From the NCBI GenBank assembly GCA_965199335.1, contig CBDAQZ010000003.1, positions 620,001 to 684,000 on the forward strand: a stretch of 64,000 nucleotides of DNA, given 5' to 3'. The notes beneath the pieces are model-generated. The model was not told the DNA's origin. It searched no databases and saw only the letters and a list, made by a program, of their open reading frames with translations. Source of the DNA: CBDAQV01 sp965199335. GTDB lineage: Bacteria > Pseudomonadota > Alphaproteobacteria > CALMVH01. This document shows, in pieces, positions 51,924 through 62,300 of this stretch. The translations under genes and the position numbers were made by a program. The first letter of the stretch is position 1; every line of letters begins with the position of its first letter.

Positions 51924-51940
51924 TTTACCCCGGCTTAACT
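51924..51940. promoter_or_regulatory. CtrA-box-like sequence between ctrA and fliI
   Basis: TTTA, seven bases, TTAAC: CtrA consensus with one mismatch, in the shared gap. The gap also holds other lone TTAA sites. A TATGAT-like -10 for ctrA may lie near 51883. Binding is inferred. Confidence 0.35.
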
Positions 51941-51964
51941 GAAGGTGGGTAGGGTTCGTTAACA

Positions 51965-53308
51965 ATGCAATCCGCAATCGAAAATTTCGAGCATAATCTT
52001 GGTGAAATAGGCGCGTATTCCTTCTTCGGAAGGGTTACGGCGATCCAGGGCATGCTGCTGGAGATCGGCGGCATCGATCGCCAGCTTTCCGTCGGCGGCC
52101 GCTGCGTCATCCATAGTACGGTCAATCGACTCGTGCCGTGCGAGGTGGTCGGTTTCCGCAATGGCCGCGCCCTGGTCATGCCGCTGGGCCCGATCGACGG
52201 GATCGGCCTCGGCTGCCGCGCCGACATCGCCAGCGCCCGTCCCTCCGTCTATCCCGGCGACGGCTGGCTGGGCCGGGTGGTCAATGCCTTCGGCGAGCCG
52301 ATGGACGATCTGGGTCCCTTGCCGATCGGCCGCGATCCCGCGTTCCTGCGCAACACGCCGCCGCCTGCCCATCAGCGCCAGCGTGTCGGCGGCAAGATGG
52401 ATGTGGGCGTACGCGCCATGAATTCCTTCCTGACGCTATGCCAGGGCCAGCGCATGGGCATCTTCGCCGGTTCGGGCGTCGGCAAGTCGACCCTGCTGTC
52501 GATGCTGGCGCGCTTTGCCCATGCCGACGTCAACGTCATCGGCCTGATCGGCGAGCGTGGCCGCGAGGTGCAGGAATTCCTGGAAGACGACCTTGGGCCC
52601 GAAGGTCTTGCCCGCAGCGTGGTCGTGATCGCGACCGGCGACGAGCCGCCGCTGGTGCGCCGCCAGGCCGCCTACATGACGATGGCGATCGCCGAAAGCT
52701 TCCGCGACCGGGGCCGCAACGTGCTGTGCATGATGGACAGCATCACCCGCTTTGCCATGGCCCAGCGCGAGATCGGCCTTTCCGCAGGCGAGCCGCCGAC
52801 CAGCAAGGGTTATCCGCCTACGACCTTTTCGGAACTGGCGCGGCTTTTGGAGCGCGCGGGGCCGGGTATCGTGGGCCAGGGGACCATTACCGGGCTGTTC
52901 ACCGTCCTGGTGGAAGGCGACGATCACAACGAGCCGATCGCCGATGCGACCCGCGGCATCCTGGACGGCCATATCGTGCTGGAGCGCGCCATCGGCGAAC
53001 GCGGCCGCTGGCCTGCGATCAATCTGCTGCGCAGCGTTTCGCGCTCGATGCCCGGCTGCAATACGCCGCAGCAGAACGCACTGATCGCCCGCGCCCGTGG
53101 CATGATGGCGACGTATGAAGACATGGCCGAATTGATCCGCCTGGGCGCCTATCGCCAAGGGACCGATCCTAGGGTGGACGAGGCGATCAAGTATCAGCCG
53201 ACGCTCGACGCTTTCCTGACCCAGGGCAAGAACGAGAAAGCAGGCATAAACCTCGTATATGCCGATCTGGCCAAGGCGATCGGCGAGCCATGGACGGACG
53301 AGGTGTAA
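51965..53308 (+). CDS. fliI: Flagellum-specific ATPase FliI
   Basis: 447 residues, homologous to the F1 beta subunit. Walker A GSGVGKST is at 169-176, with Walker B in VLCMMDSITRFAMAQRE and the export-ATPase block SAGEPPTSKGYPPTTF. It powers unfolding and entry of flagellar export substrates. Divergent from ctrA with a 150-base gap. fliJ follows directly. Confidence 0.96.
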   Translation: MQSAIENFEHNLGEIGAYSFFGRVTAIQGMLLEIGGIDRQLSVGGRCVIHSTVNRLVPCEVVGFRNGRALVMPLGPIDGIGLGCRADIASARPSVYPGDGWLGRVVNAFGEPMDDLGPLPIGRDPAFLRNTPPPAHQRQRVGGKMDVGVRAMNSFLTLCQGQRMGIFAGSGVGKSTLLSMLARFAHADVNVIGLIGERGREVQEFLEDDLGPEGLARSVVVIATGDEPPLVRRQAAYMTMAIAESFRDRGRNVLCMMDSITRFAMAQREIGLSAGEPPTSKGYPPTTFSELARLLERAGPGIVGQGTITGLFTVLVEGDDHNEPIADATRGILDGHIVLERAIGERGRWPAINLLRSVSRSMPGCNTPQQNALIARARGMMATYEDMAELIRLGAYRQGTDPRVDEAIKYQPTLDAFLTQGKNEKAGINLVYADLAKAIGEPWTDEV

Positions 53309-53737
53309 TTGGCGCGCGACTATGAGACGCTGATCCGGCTGAACCGCTGGAAAGTGGACGAGCGCAGCCGTGAGCTGAACGCCCTGCAGGGCCAGGCGCA
53401 GAAGCTGAAGGACCAGGACAAGATGCTGGTGGACCGGCTGGAATACGAGCGCGAAGCCGCGAAATCCTCGCTGGAGGCTTCCGCCATGTTCGGTCCGTTC
53501 TCCAACGGCATCGGCAAGCAGCGCAATCGCATCGCCGCCGATCTGAGGCAGCTGGCGCGCAAGATCGATGAGGCGCGCGACAACCTCCGCGCCGCCATGG
53601 GCGAGGTCAAGAAATTCGAAATCGCGGAAGCCAACGCCCGCGCCATCGAGGCGCGCGAACTGGCGGCCAAGGAAAGCCAGTTGCTGGACGAGACGGCGCT
53701 GAGCGGATTCAGGCGCAAGCAGGAGGAAGCGGAATAG
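53309..53737 (+). CDS. fliJ: Flagellar export protein FliJ
   Basis: 142 residues, almost all helical and charged, the typical antiparallel coiled coil of FliJ. The start is TTG 53309, right after the fliI stop, with GAGG upstream; coupling fits. FliJ links FliI to the FlhA gate. Assignment rests on length, coiled-coil character and position after fliI. Confidence 0.88.
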   Translation: MARDYETLIRLNRWKVDERSRELNALQGQAQKLKDQDKMLVDRLEYEREAAKSSLEASAMFGPFSNGIGKQRNRIAADLRQLARKIDEARDNLRAAMGEVKKFEIAEANARAIEARELAAKESQLLDETALSGFRRKQEEAE

Positions 53738-53803
53738 TTAACGTGACGCATCGCATAGCATGCAAGTTGTATTAATTTTTTGAGTATGAATGCCTTATTT
53801 TTC

Positions 53804-53833
53804 TTGACCGCCTAATTTAAATTATTCTATGAG
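53804..53833 (+). promoter_or_regulatory. Promoter of the GT25 gene
   Basis: TTGACC (53804-53809), 18 bases, TATGAG (53828-53833) in an AT-rich gap of 135 bases after fliJ. The start codon is 40 bases downstream. Confidence 0.5.
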
Positions 53834-53872
53834 TCCGGCGCAATAATTAAAATTGACCAGTCGGAGCAACCG

Positions 53873-54652
53873 ATGCGCAGCTATCTCATCAATCTCGATC
53901 GTTCTCCCGAGCGGCTGGACCATATGCGAGGTCAGTTTGCTCGCATCGGTTGTGATTTCACCCGCGTTGCGGCTGTGGATGGAACGAAGATGGCCGAGGA
54001 GGACATGGTGGCCTTCCGCACCGGCATCCCGCCATCCGAACATATCTGGTATCCGGCCCAGATCGGCATATTTCTCAGCCATATGGAATGCTGGCGTCAG
54101 ATCGCCGCCGGAAGCGACCTTTTCGCAGCCGTGTTCGAGGACGATGCCCATTTCGACGACGGCATGGCCGGCTTGCTGGAAAGCGACCACTGGATCCCGG
54201 AAACGGCCGACATCGTACGCCTGGAAACCACCCGCCAGGGCATGCGGCTCGGGGGCCTCATGGGTAAAATCAACGGCATGAAGCTGTACGAGGCGCGTTC
54301 GGGCGGCTGGGGGGCAGCGGGCTACATCATCAGGCGCGATGTGGCGGAATGGCTGATAAATTGTCCGCGCAAGCTATATACGCCGGTCGATTACATGCTG
54401 TTCCACAAGCCCAGCCTGATCGCGGCATGCCTGAAGATCGCCCAGTTCTATCCCGCCCCTTGCGTGCAGGACATGTACCACCCGGACCCGGCCATCGCGC
54501 GCAACTTCGCGCGCGTCACCAAGACCGGGGCGGCAAGGTCGCAAGCGGCATTGGCGGCGCGCAGGCTTCTGCAGCCGCCCGCGCGCATGGTGATGGGAAA
54601 ACGCGGTGTCCCTTTCGGCTCATCTTCTCAAAGCGGAAAAAGCCGCTATTGA
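53873..54652 (+). CDS. Family 25 glycosyltransferase
   Basis: 259 residues; RSYLINLDRSPERLDHMRGQF opens the GT25 domain (LOS sugar transferases), with the QIGIFLSHMECW block and the DxD-like FEDDAHF near 95 residues in. The C-terminal basic tail is not conserved. A clear GGAG-type ribosome site precedes the ATG. With the next gene it likely forms a surface-glycan unit. Acceptor and sugar unknown. Confidence 0.87.
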   Translation: MRSYLINLDRSPERLDHMRGQFARIGCDFTRVAAVDGTKMAEEDMVAFRTGIPPSEHIWYPAQIGIFLSHMECWRQIAAGSDLFAAVFEDDAHFDDGMAGLLESDHWIPETADIVRLETTRQGMRLGGLMGKINGMKLYEARSGGWGAAGYIIRRDVAEWLINCPRKLYTPVDYMLFHKPSLIAACLKIAQFYPAPCVQDMYHPDPAIARNFARVTKTGAARSQAALAARRLLQPPARMVMGKRGVPFGSSSQSGKSRY

Positions 54653-54659
54653 TAGCGGT

Positions 54660-55907
54660 ATGACCAGCATCCCATTATCGGCTGTCAGCACCGCCGGGGC
54701 CGAAGACGATACAAGCTTTACCGCCAGGTTCGCCCTGTTCGCGATCCTTGCGGCCACTTGTTACCAGCTCCTGCTGTGTTTCCTGTTCACGCACGGGATG
54801 CACACCTCCAACACGACAAATGTGCTGGCGGAGGTATTGATCCTGGCGCTGGTCGGGGCCAAAACATTGCCCCAGCAATCGCTCTACCAGCTGGCCCTGC
54901 TGGCCCTTGCCGTAACGAACTTCCTGATTTTATGGGCGATACGGGGGGAGATCGATCTGGTCGCCCCGCGCGACGTGATCATCATCGCCCTGTTTTTCTG
55001 GCTGGGCTGGACCGTGAAACGGCAGGACGTCAACCGCATCATCTGGATCGTGTCGGGGCTGGTGCTTTTCGTCGGCTTTTTCGAAGCCGCGTTCACGACG
55101 TCGTACCTGAAAGTGTTCGACATCCTGCATTATTATGCGGCACGAACCGACACCCCGAATGCGATAACGCCCAAATACCTGCATACCAACCTGTTCGTCA
55201 GCGGCTTGCGGCCCGGCGGGCGCGTTATTTTTCCGTTTCTCGGCCCGCATCGAATTTCCTCGATCTTTCTCGAGCCGGTATCGATGGGCAACTATGCCGC
55301 CATCGTCGCGATGTGGGGCCTCAGCTACAAATTCAGCGAATGGCGCAAGAGCATCGGGCACCTGATCCTGGCCTTCGTCTTCGTGGTCGCCAGCGACTCT
55401 CGGTTTGCCGGGACGGTCGTCTTCGTGCTGCTTCTGGTCAGGCTGTTTCCCGTGCTGCGGCCGCGCATCAGCCTGATCGCATTTCCCATCGCCAGCCTGG
55501 CCTTCGTCGTGCTGTACGCGGCCTATGGCGGTGCCGATCCCAACAACGACAATCTGCCGGGGCGTATCGCGCGAACCGGGGAAATCATGAACGGCATGGA
55601 TGTCAGCCATTTGCTCGGCCTATCCATCCCGGAGAACCTGGTCGACATGGGTATCCCCTACACGTTCGAGATTTTCGGGCTGCTGCTGTCCGTCGCCCTG
55701 TGGCTGCGCCTGAGCATGATGCGCGTATCTGGGCCGGCCGCGCATATGCGTAGCATGATCGCCGTCTATTGCATCGCCCTGCTGATGATCAGCGGGACGT
55801 CGCTTTACAGTTCCAAGACGGCATCGATCATGTGGCTCGGCTTCGGCTGCCTGATGGCGATGGAAGTGGCGCCGCGCGCCAAAGCGGATGAGGCTACGGC
55901 ACGCTAG
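54660..55907 (+). CDS. Polytopic membrane protein, probable polysaccharide polymerase
   Basis: 415 residues with about ten membrane helices and a larger periplasmic loop (about 165-210, NAITPKYLHTNLFV...RISSIFLEP), the layout of Wzy-type O-antigen polymerases and ligases. The loop has the conserved-looking HR and EP pairs seen in such enzymes, but the family is too divergent for a sure call. Starts eight bases after the GT25 gene. An in-frame GTG lies upstream. Confidence 0.65.
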   Translation: MTSIPLSAVSTAGAEDDTSFTARFALFAILAATCYQLLLCFLFTHGMHTSNTTNVLAEVLILALVGAKTLPQQSLYQLALLALAVTNFLILWAIRGEIDLVAPRDVIIIALFFWLGWTVKRQDVNRIIWIVSGLVLFVGFFEAAFTTSYLKVFDILHYYAARTDTPNAITPKYLHTNLFVSGLRPGGRVIFPFLGPHRISSIFLEPVSMGNYAAIVAMWGLSYKFSEWRKSIGHLILAFVFVVASDSRFAGTVVFVLLLVRLFPVLRPRISLIAFPIASLAFVVLYAAYGGADPNNDNLPGRIARTGEIMNGMDVSHLLGLSIPENLVDMGIPYTFEIFGLLLSVALWLRLSMMRVSGPAAHMRSMIAVYCIALLMISGTSLYSSKTASIMWLGFGCLMAMEVAPRAKADEATAR

Positions 55908-55942
55908 CGTTCCGCAGCACATCTGACGTAATGTGACCGGCC

Positions 55943-57367
55943 ATGCCGCGCAAAATGCTCCAGTTCACCACGCTTGGGCGGACCACGCCGGACAAACGGC
56001 CGTCCGCCGAGCGCGCGCATGATTTCGACGAGATCTACCGGGAATTTGCGGCTACGAAAGCCGCCGAACAATCCAGCCGCTGCTCGCAGTGCGGCGTTCC
56101 CTTCTGCCAGGTCCATTGCCCGCTCGGCAACAACATCCCGGACTGGCTGAAACTGACTGCCGAAGGCAGGATGCTGGAAGCCTACGAATCCAGCGCCGCC
56201 ACCAATACCTTCCCTGAAATCTGCGGCCGCATCTGCCCGCAGGATCGCCTGTGCGAAGGGTCCTGCGTTCTGGAGCAGTCCGACCACGGCACCATCACGA
56301 TAGGCGCGGTCGAGCGCCATATCACGGAACATGCCTTCGACCGGGGCTGGGTGAAACCGCGCCTGCCGAACCGCGAGCGCGGGCAGTCGGTCGGCATCGT
56401 CGGCGCCGGCCCGGCGGGACTGGCGGCGGGAGAAGCGCTGCGCGCGCTGGGATACGGCGTGCATGTCTACGACCGCTACGACCGCGTCGGCGGATTGATG
56501 ATCTACGGCATTCCCAACTTCAAGCTGGACAAGCATATCGTGGCAAGACGCGAAGGGCTGCTGCGCGAACAGGGGATCGTCTTTCACCTGAATACCGAGA
56601 TCGGCCGCGACATTTCATTCGACGACCTGCGCGGGCGGCACGACACGGTGCTGATCGCAACCGGCGTCTACAAGGCGCGCAAATTATCCGCGGACGGCGC
56701 GAGGCTGAAGAACATCGTGCCGGCGATGGCCTTCCTGACCGCCAGCAACCGACTGGGGTTAGGCGACAGCGTTGCGGATGCGATCGATGCCGGGGGCCGC
56801 AACGTGGTCGTGATCGGCGGCGGCGATACCGCGATGGATTGCGTGCGCACCTCGGTGCGGCAAGGCGCGAAATCGGTCAAATGCCTGTACCGCCGCGACC
56901 GCGCCAACATGCCGGGATCGCTGCGCGAGGTTGCGCATGCCGAGGAGGAGGGAGTGGAATTCATCTGGCTGGGCGCGCCGCAGGAATTCACCGGCGACGC
57001 GGCGGTCGCGCAGGTGCATGCCCAGCGCATGCATCTGGGCATGGCCGATGCCAGCGGTCGCCAGACACCGGTGCTGCTGCCCGAAAGCCGGTTCTCGCTG
57101 GAGGCCGACCTGGTGATCGAGGCCCTGGGCTTCGATGCCGAGGATATGCATGCGGCCTTCACGCCCGCGCTTGAATTGCAATCCTGGGGCACGATAAAAA
57201 TTCAATTCCCCAGCTGCCGCACGAACCTGCCCGGCGTATTCGCGGCGGGCGACATCGTGCGCGGCGCCTCGCTGGTTGTATGGGCGATCCGCGACGGCCG
57301 CGACGCGGCAAGGGCGATGCATGAATTCCTGACCGAAGCCAGGCAGGCGCAGGCAGCGGCGGAATGA
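55943..57367 (+). CDS. gltD: Glutamate synthase small subunit
   Basis: 474 residues; the NADPH-oxidising subunit of GOGAT. Cys47, Cys50, Cys55 and Cys59 (RCSQCGVPFCQVHCP) and a second set in EICGRICPQDRLCEGSC bind the 4Fe-4S clusters. The FAD motif VGIVGAGPAGLAAGEAL and the NADPH motif GGGDTAMDCV are intact. Its stop overlaps the acyltransferase start by four bases. Confidence 0.97.
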   Translation: MPRKMLQFTTLGRTTPDKRPSAERAHDFDEIYREFAATKAAEQSSRCSQCGVPFCQVHCPLGNNIPDWLKLTAEGRMLEAYESSAATNTFPEICGRICPQDRLCEGSCVLEQSDHGTITIGAVERHITEHAFDRGWVKPRLPNRERGQSVGIVGAGPAGLAAGEALRALGYGVHVYDRYDRVGGLMIYGIPNFKLDKHIVARREGLLREQGIVFHLNTEIGRDISFDDLRGRHDTVLIATGVYKARKLSADGARLKNIVPAMAFLTASNRLGLGDSVADAIDAGGRNVVVIGGGDTAMDCVRTSVRQGAKSVKCLYRRDRANMPGSLREVAHAEEEGVEFIWLGAPQEFTGDAAVAQVHAQRMHLGMADASGRQTPVLLPESRFSLEADLVIEALGFDAEDMHAAFTPALELQSWGTIKIQFPSCRTNLPGVFAAGDIVRGASLVVWAIRDGRDAARAMHEFLTEARQAQAAAE

Positions 57368-59310
57368 ACCGTCCATTGCTTTCGCGGGCCGACCCCAATC
57401 CGGGATTTCGCCCCGACATCGCCGGCCTGCGCGCCGTGGCGGTGATGATCGTGATCCTGTTCCATTTCGGCGTGTCCCCATTCAAGGGGGGCTTTGTCGG
57501 CGTCGATGTGTTCTTCGTCATCTCTGGCTTCCTGATGACCGGTATCATCGGCGACCGCGTGGCAAAGGACCGCTGGCACTTACGCTCGTTCTACTGGACG
57601 CGGCTGATGCGGATCTATCCGCCGATGCTGGCGCTGCTGGCCCTCCTGCTGGCGGCGGGTTTCCGCTTCCTGTCGCCCGACGAATACGTGCTGCTCGGCA
57701 AACACAGCCTCGCGGCACTGGCGTCCCTCGCCAATTTCATCTTCGCGACCGAAACCGGCTACTTCGCCCCGGCGCGCGAGACGAACTGGCTGCTGCATCT
57801 ATGGTCGCTGTCGGTCGAGATGCAGTTCTATCTTTTCTTCCCCGTCATCCTGGTCTTCCTGCTCAAGCACGATAATGGCAGGCGGGTCATGCCCGTGCTG
57901 CTTGTACTGTTCGCGGCTTCGCTGTTCGCCAGTGCCCTCGTCACACGTTACGACGCACCGCTTGCGTTTTTCCACCTGCCGACGCGGCTTTGGGAATTCC
58001 TGGCGGGATCGATCGGCTTTTTCCTGGGCAAGCGCCGTCTGCCCTTGCCCGATTGGCTATTGCCACTGTTCGGTCTCTGCCTGGTGATCGCCGCCGCCTG
58101 CTTGTTCCGGCCGGAAATGAAATTCCCCAGCTACCGTGCCCTGCTGCCGGTCGCCGGCGCGGCAATTATCGTCATGAATTCGTCGCACCTGTTCCTGCTG
58201 GCCAATCCCGTCAGCCGGTTTCTCGGCGATATCAGCTACTCGCTCTATCTCTGGCACTGGCCGGTATGGGTGGCGGCGCGGCACTACAATGTCGCGGCGA
58301 CGCCGGGCCTGACCGCGCTGTTGCTGCTGCTGTCGATCGCCCTCGGCACGGTATCGTATTATGGCATCGAGCGGCCCAGCGACAGGCTGCGCCATCGCGA
58401 TGCCAGCCGCGCCCTGAGGCTCAGCTTTCCCTTCGCGATATGCCTATGCGCTATTCTGGCAGGAGGCATCGCGGTGCTGCACGGTTTACCCCAACGTGCG
58501 CCGGCGCTGGTGCGGGATGTCTGGAGCCGCTACTCGTCCGACTACGCCACCATCGCGCGCCCGCAAAAGGGTTTGTGTTTCCGCAGCCCCAACGAATCCT
58601 TCGACAAGTTCCCGCCGCTTTGCTTCGGCGCGTCCGAACCCGCCAGCGACAAGGCGGTACTGGTCTGGGGCGATTCCTATGCCGATCACATCTGGTCCGG
58701 CCTCGCCAGGACGCCGTCGCTGACCGGCATCCCCATCATGCAGGCGACCGCGGCCAGCTGCCCGCCCTTGCTCGGCACGAACGCCCCGACATTCTTCAAC
58801 CCCGCCTGCCCCGAACTGAACAGGCATATACTGGAGGCGATCGCTCAGAAACGGCCCCGCACGATCGTCCTCTATGCGCGCTGGCAATATTACGACCAGC
58901 ACGACACCGACGTGGCGGGCGGACTGCGTGACACGGTCGAAAACCTGAAGGGCCTCGGCGCGGAAGTGGTACTGATCGGACCGAATCCCGAATGGCTGCC
59001 GACCCTGCAGCAATTCGCCTTTCAGCGGGCCTTCCTGCACGGTGGCTACATTGCGCCCCGCGCACAGCGACCGATACCCGATCCCGAGGCGACGCTGGAC
59101 CGGCGGCTGGCTGCCCTCGCACAGCAAACGGGAATACGCTATGTTTCCCTGTTCGACCTGCTCTGCAACGGCGATGGCTGCCTGATCCAAATCGGGGAGC
59201 ATGACCGTAACGAGCTGGTCGAATACGATTTCGGGCACCTGACCATACCGGCCGCCGAATGGGTTGCCGACCGCATTTTTCCACAAGCCGGCAAGGGAAG
59301 CGCCCAGTGA
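57364..59310 (+). CDS. OafA/YrhL-type O-acyltransferase with SGNH domain
   Basis: 648 residues: an N-terminal acyltransferase-3 membrane domain with about ten helices (FRPDIAGLRAVAVMIVILFHFG, SLSVEMQFYLFFPV) and a C-terminal SGNH hydrolase domain with GDSYADH and the closing His near IPAAEWVADRIF. This pattern acetylates surface glycans from the cytoplasmic acetyl-CoA side. It starts on the gltD stop (ATGA) and its stop overlaps the gltB start (GTGA), so it is lodged between the two GOGAT subunits. Confidence 0.93.
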   Translation: MNRPLLSRADPNPGFRPDIAGLRAVAVMIVILFHFGVSPFKGGFVGVDVFFVISGFLMTGIIGDRVAKDRWHLRSFYWTRLMRIYPPMLALLALLLAAGFRFLSPDEYVLLGKHSLAALASLANFIFATETGYFAPARETNWLLHLWSLSVEMQFYLFFPVILVFLLKHDNGRRVMPVLLVLFAASLFASALVTRYDAPLAFFHLPTRLWEFLAGSIGFFLGKRRLPLPDWLLPLFGLCLVIAAACLFRPEMKFPSYRALLPVAGAAIIVMNSSHLFLLANPVSRFLGDISYSLYLWHWPVWVAARHYNVAATPGLTALLLLLSIALGTVSYYGIERPSDRLRHRDASRALRLSFPFAICLCAILAGGIAVLHGLPQRAPALVRDVWSRYSSDYATIARPQKGLCFRSPNESFDKFPPLCFGASEPASDKAVLVWGDSYADHIWSGLARTPSLTGIPIMQATAASCPPLLGTNAPTFFNPACPELNRHILEAIAQKRPRTIVLYARWQYYDQHDTDVAGGLRDTVENLKGLGAEVVLIGPNPEWLPTLQQFAFQRAFLHGGYIAPRAQRPIPDPEATLDRRLAALAQQTGIRYVSLFDLLCNGDGCLIQIGEHDRNELVEYDFGHLTIPAAEWVADRIFPQAGKGSAQ

Positions 59311-62300
59311 TCGACCAGTTCGCGCGCGACGCCCATATCGACCTGACAGAACACGATGCCTGCGGCGTCGGTTTCGTGGCCGCGATCGATGGCAGGCCGC
59401 GCCGGCAGGTGGTGGAGTATGCGCTGCAGGCGCTGGGCGCGCTGTGGCATCGCGGCGCGGTCGACGCCGACGGCAAGACCGGCGACGGCGCGGGCATCCA
59501 CGTCCAGGTGCCGCAGGATTTCTTCGCCGCGCACGTCACGCTTACCGGCCAGGTTCCGGACGGCAGCGCCATCGCGGTCGGCCAGATTTTCCTGCCGCGC
59601 ATCGACCGCGACGGGCAGGAAACGGCGCGCACCATCGTCGAGACCGAAATCCTGAATTTCGGCTACCTGATCTACGGCTGGCGGCAGGTGCCGGTCGATC
59701 TTTCCGTGCTGGGCGACAAGGCGGCGCAGACCAGGCCCGAGATCGCGCAGATCATGATCTCGAGCCGTGGGGCGGAAACGGAAAAACTGGAGCGCGACCT
59801 GTATATCGTGCGCCGCCGGATCGAGAACGCAATCGCGGCGGCAGGGATCGCCGATTTCTATGTCTGCTCGCTGTCCTCGCGCTCGATCATCTACAAGGGG
59901 ATGTTCCTGGCGGCGCAGCTCAGCGCCTTCTATCCCGATCTTGCCGATCCTCGTTTCGCCAGCAATTTCGCTCTGTACCACCAGCGCTATTCCACCAATA
60001 CCTTTCCGACCTGGAAGCTGGCGCATCCCTATCGCGTGATCGCGCATAACGGCGAGATCAACACGCTGAAGGGCAACGTCAACTGGATGAAGGCGCACGA
60101 GCCGCGCATGCAGTCGGATGCGTTCGGCGCCTACATGGACGACATCAAGCCGGTCGTGCAGCCCGGCGGGTCGGACAGCGCGACGCTGGACAACGTGTTC
60201 GAGGCGCTGGTGCGCGCCGGTCGTTCCGCGCCAATGGTGAAGTCGCTGCTGATCCCGGAATCGGTGCCGCTCGACACCACCATGCCGCCGGCGCACAAGG
60301 CGTTCTATTCCTATTGCGCCGCGGTCATGGAGCCATGGGACGGCCCCGCCGCGCTGGCGATGTACGACGGCAGGTGGATCGTGGGCGGGATGGACCGCAA
60401 CGGCCTGCGCCCCATGCGCTATACACTGACCGCCGATGGGCTGATCGTCCTTGGCTCCGAGACCGGCCTGGTGAAACTGGACGAAGCCGCGATCGCCGAA
60501 AAGGGGCGCGTCGGCCCAGGCCAGATGATCGCCGTCGACCTGGCGGAGGGGCGCCTCTACCGCGACCGCGAACTGAAAGACCGGCTCGCCGGTGGGCAGC
60601 CCTATGGCGAGTGGGTCACGAACACCACCGAGCTCGACGAGCTGGTGCGCGAGGCCGCGATATCCGAGCCGGCGGATCTGGAACGCGACATTCTGAAGCA
60701 GCGCCAGCTGGCGTTCGGCATCAGCCAGGAAGACCTTGAGCTGATCCTGCATCCGATGGTCGACGAGGCAAAGGAGCCGGTAGGATCGATGGGCGACGAT
60801 ACGCCCGTGGCGATCCTGTCGGACCAGTATCGCGGGCTGCATCATTTCTTCCGGCAGAATTTCAGCCAGGTCACCAATCCGCCGATCGACTCATTGCGCG
60901 AACGGCGCGGCATGACGCTGCGCACACGGCTCGGTAACCTGGGCAACATCATGGACGAGGATGCCAGCCAGTGCCGCGTGCTGCGGTTGGAAAGTCCCAT
61001 CCTGACCACTGCCGAATTCAAGGCCCTGCGCGGCTACATGGGCGATAGCGCGGTCGAAATCGATTGCACCTTCCCCGTCGACGGCCCGAAGACCGTGCTG
61101 CGCGATGCTCTTGAAAATATCCGCGGCCGCTGCGCCGAAGCGGTACGCGGCGGCGCGAATCATCTGGTGCTGAGCGACGAGGCGATGGACGACACGCGCG
61201 CCGCGGTGCCGATGATCCTGGCCACCGCCGCCGCGCATTCGCACCTGATTCGGCACTCGCTGCGCACCTATACCTCGCTCAACGTCCGCAGCGCCGAATG
61301 CCTCGACGTGCATTACGCCGCCGTGCTGGTCGGCGTCGGCGCGACCACGGTCAACGCCTATCTGGCGCAGGAGGCGATCGCCGACCGCCAGCGCCGCGGC
61401 CTGTTCGACGACCGCGCCTACGAAGAGTGCGTCCGCCGCTTCAAGAAGGCGATGGATGACGGGCTGCTGAAGATCATGTCCAAGATGGGAATCTCGGTCG
61501 TTTCATCCTATCGCGGCGGCTGCAATTTCGAATCCATCGGCCTGTCGCGCTCGCTGGTCGCCGAATACGTACTCGGCTGCTCGAGCCGCATCTCTGGTAT
61601 CGGACTGTACGGCATCCAGAAACGCGTGCTGGCGCAGCATCGCAAGGCGTTCGACGAGCAGGTGACCGTGCTTCCCGTCGGCGGCTTCTACCGCTTCCGT
61701 GAGAACAGCGAACGCCATGGCTGGGAGGCGGCGCGGATCCACTTGCTGCAGACCGCCGTCACCGAAGAGAGCTACGCGCTGTTCAGGAAATACTCGGCGT
61801 CGGTGCACGAGCGTCCACCGCTGACACTACGCGACCTGCTGGATTTCCGCGATGCGGCATCTTCGGTTTCGCTGGACCAGGTGGAGTCCATCACCGCCTT
61901 GCGCAGGCGTTTCGTGACCCCCGGCATGTCGCTGGGTGCGCTGAGCCCCGAGGCGCACGGCACGCTGAACGTCGCGATGAACCGCATCGGCGCGCGTTCG
62001 GTTTCGGGCGAAGGCGGCGAAGACCCGGCGCGCTATGCGCCCGACGATCGCGGCGACAACTGGAACAGCGCCATCAAGCAGATCGCGTCGGGCCGTTTCG
62101 GCGTCACAGCGGAATATCTGAACCAGTGCCGCGAGATCGAGATCAAGGTGGCGCAGGGCGCGAAACCCGGCGAGGGCGGACAGCTGCCCGGCTTCAAGGT
62201 AACAGGCCTGATCGCGAAATTGCGCCATGCGACTCAAGGCGTCACGCTGATCAGCCCGCCGCCGCATCACGACATCTATTCGATCGAGGATCTGGCGCAG

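Noticed and set aside
51816..51964. GANTC site in the ctrA promoter, as in Caulobacter
   Set aside because: I found no GANTC in the gap between ctrA and fliI.
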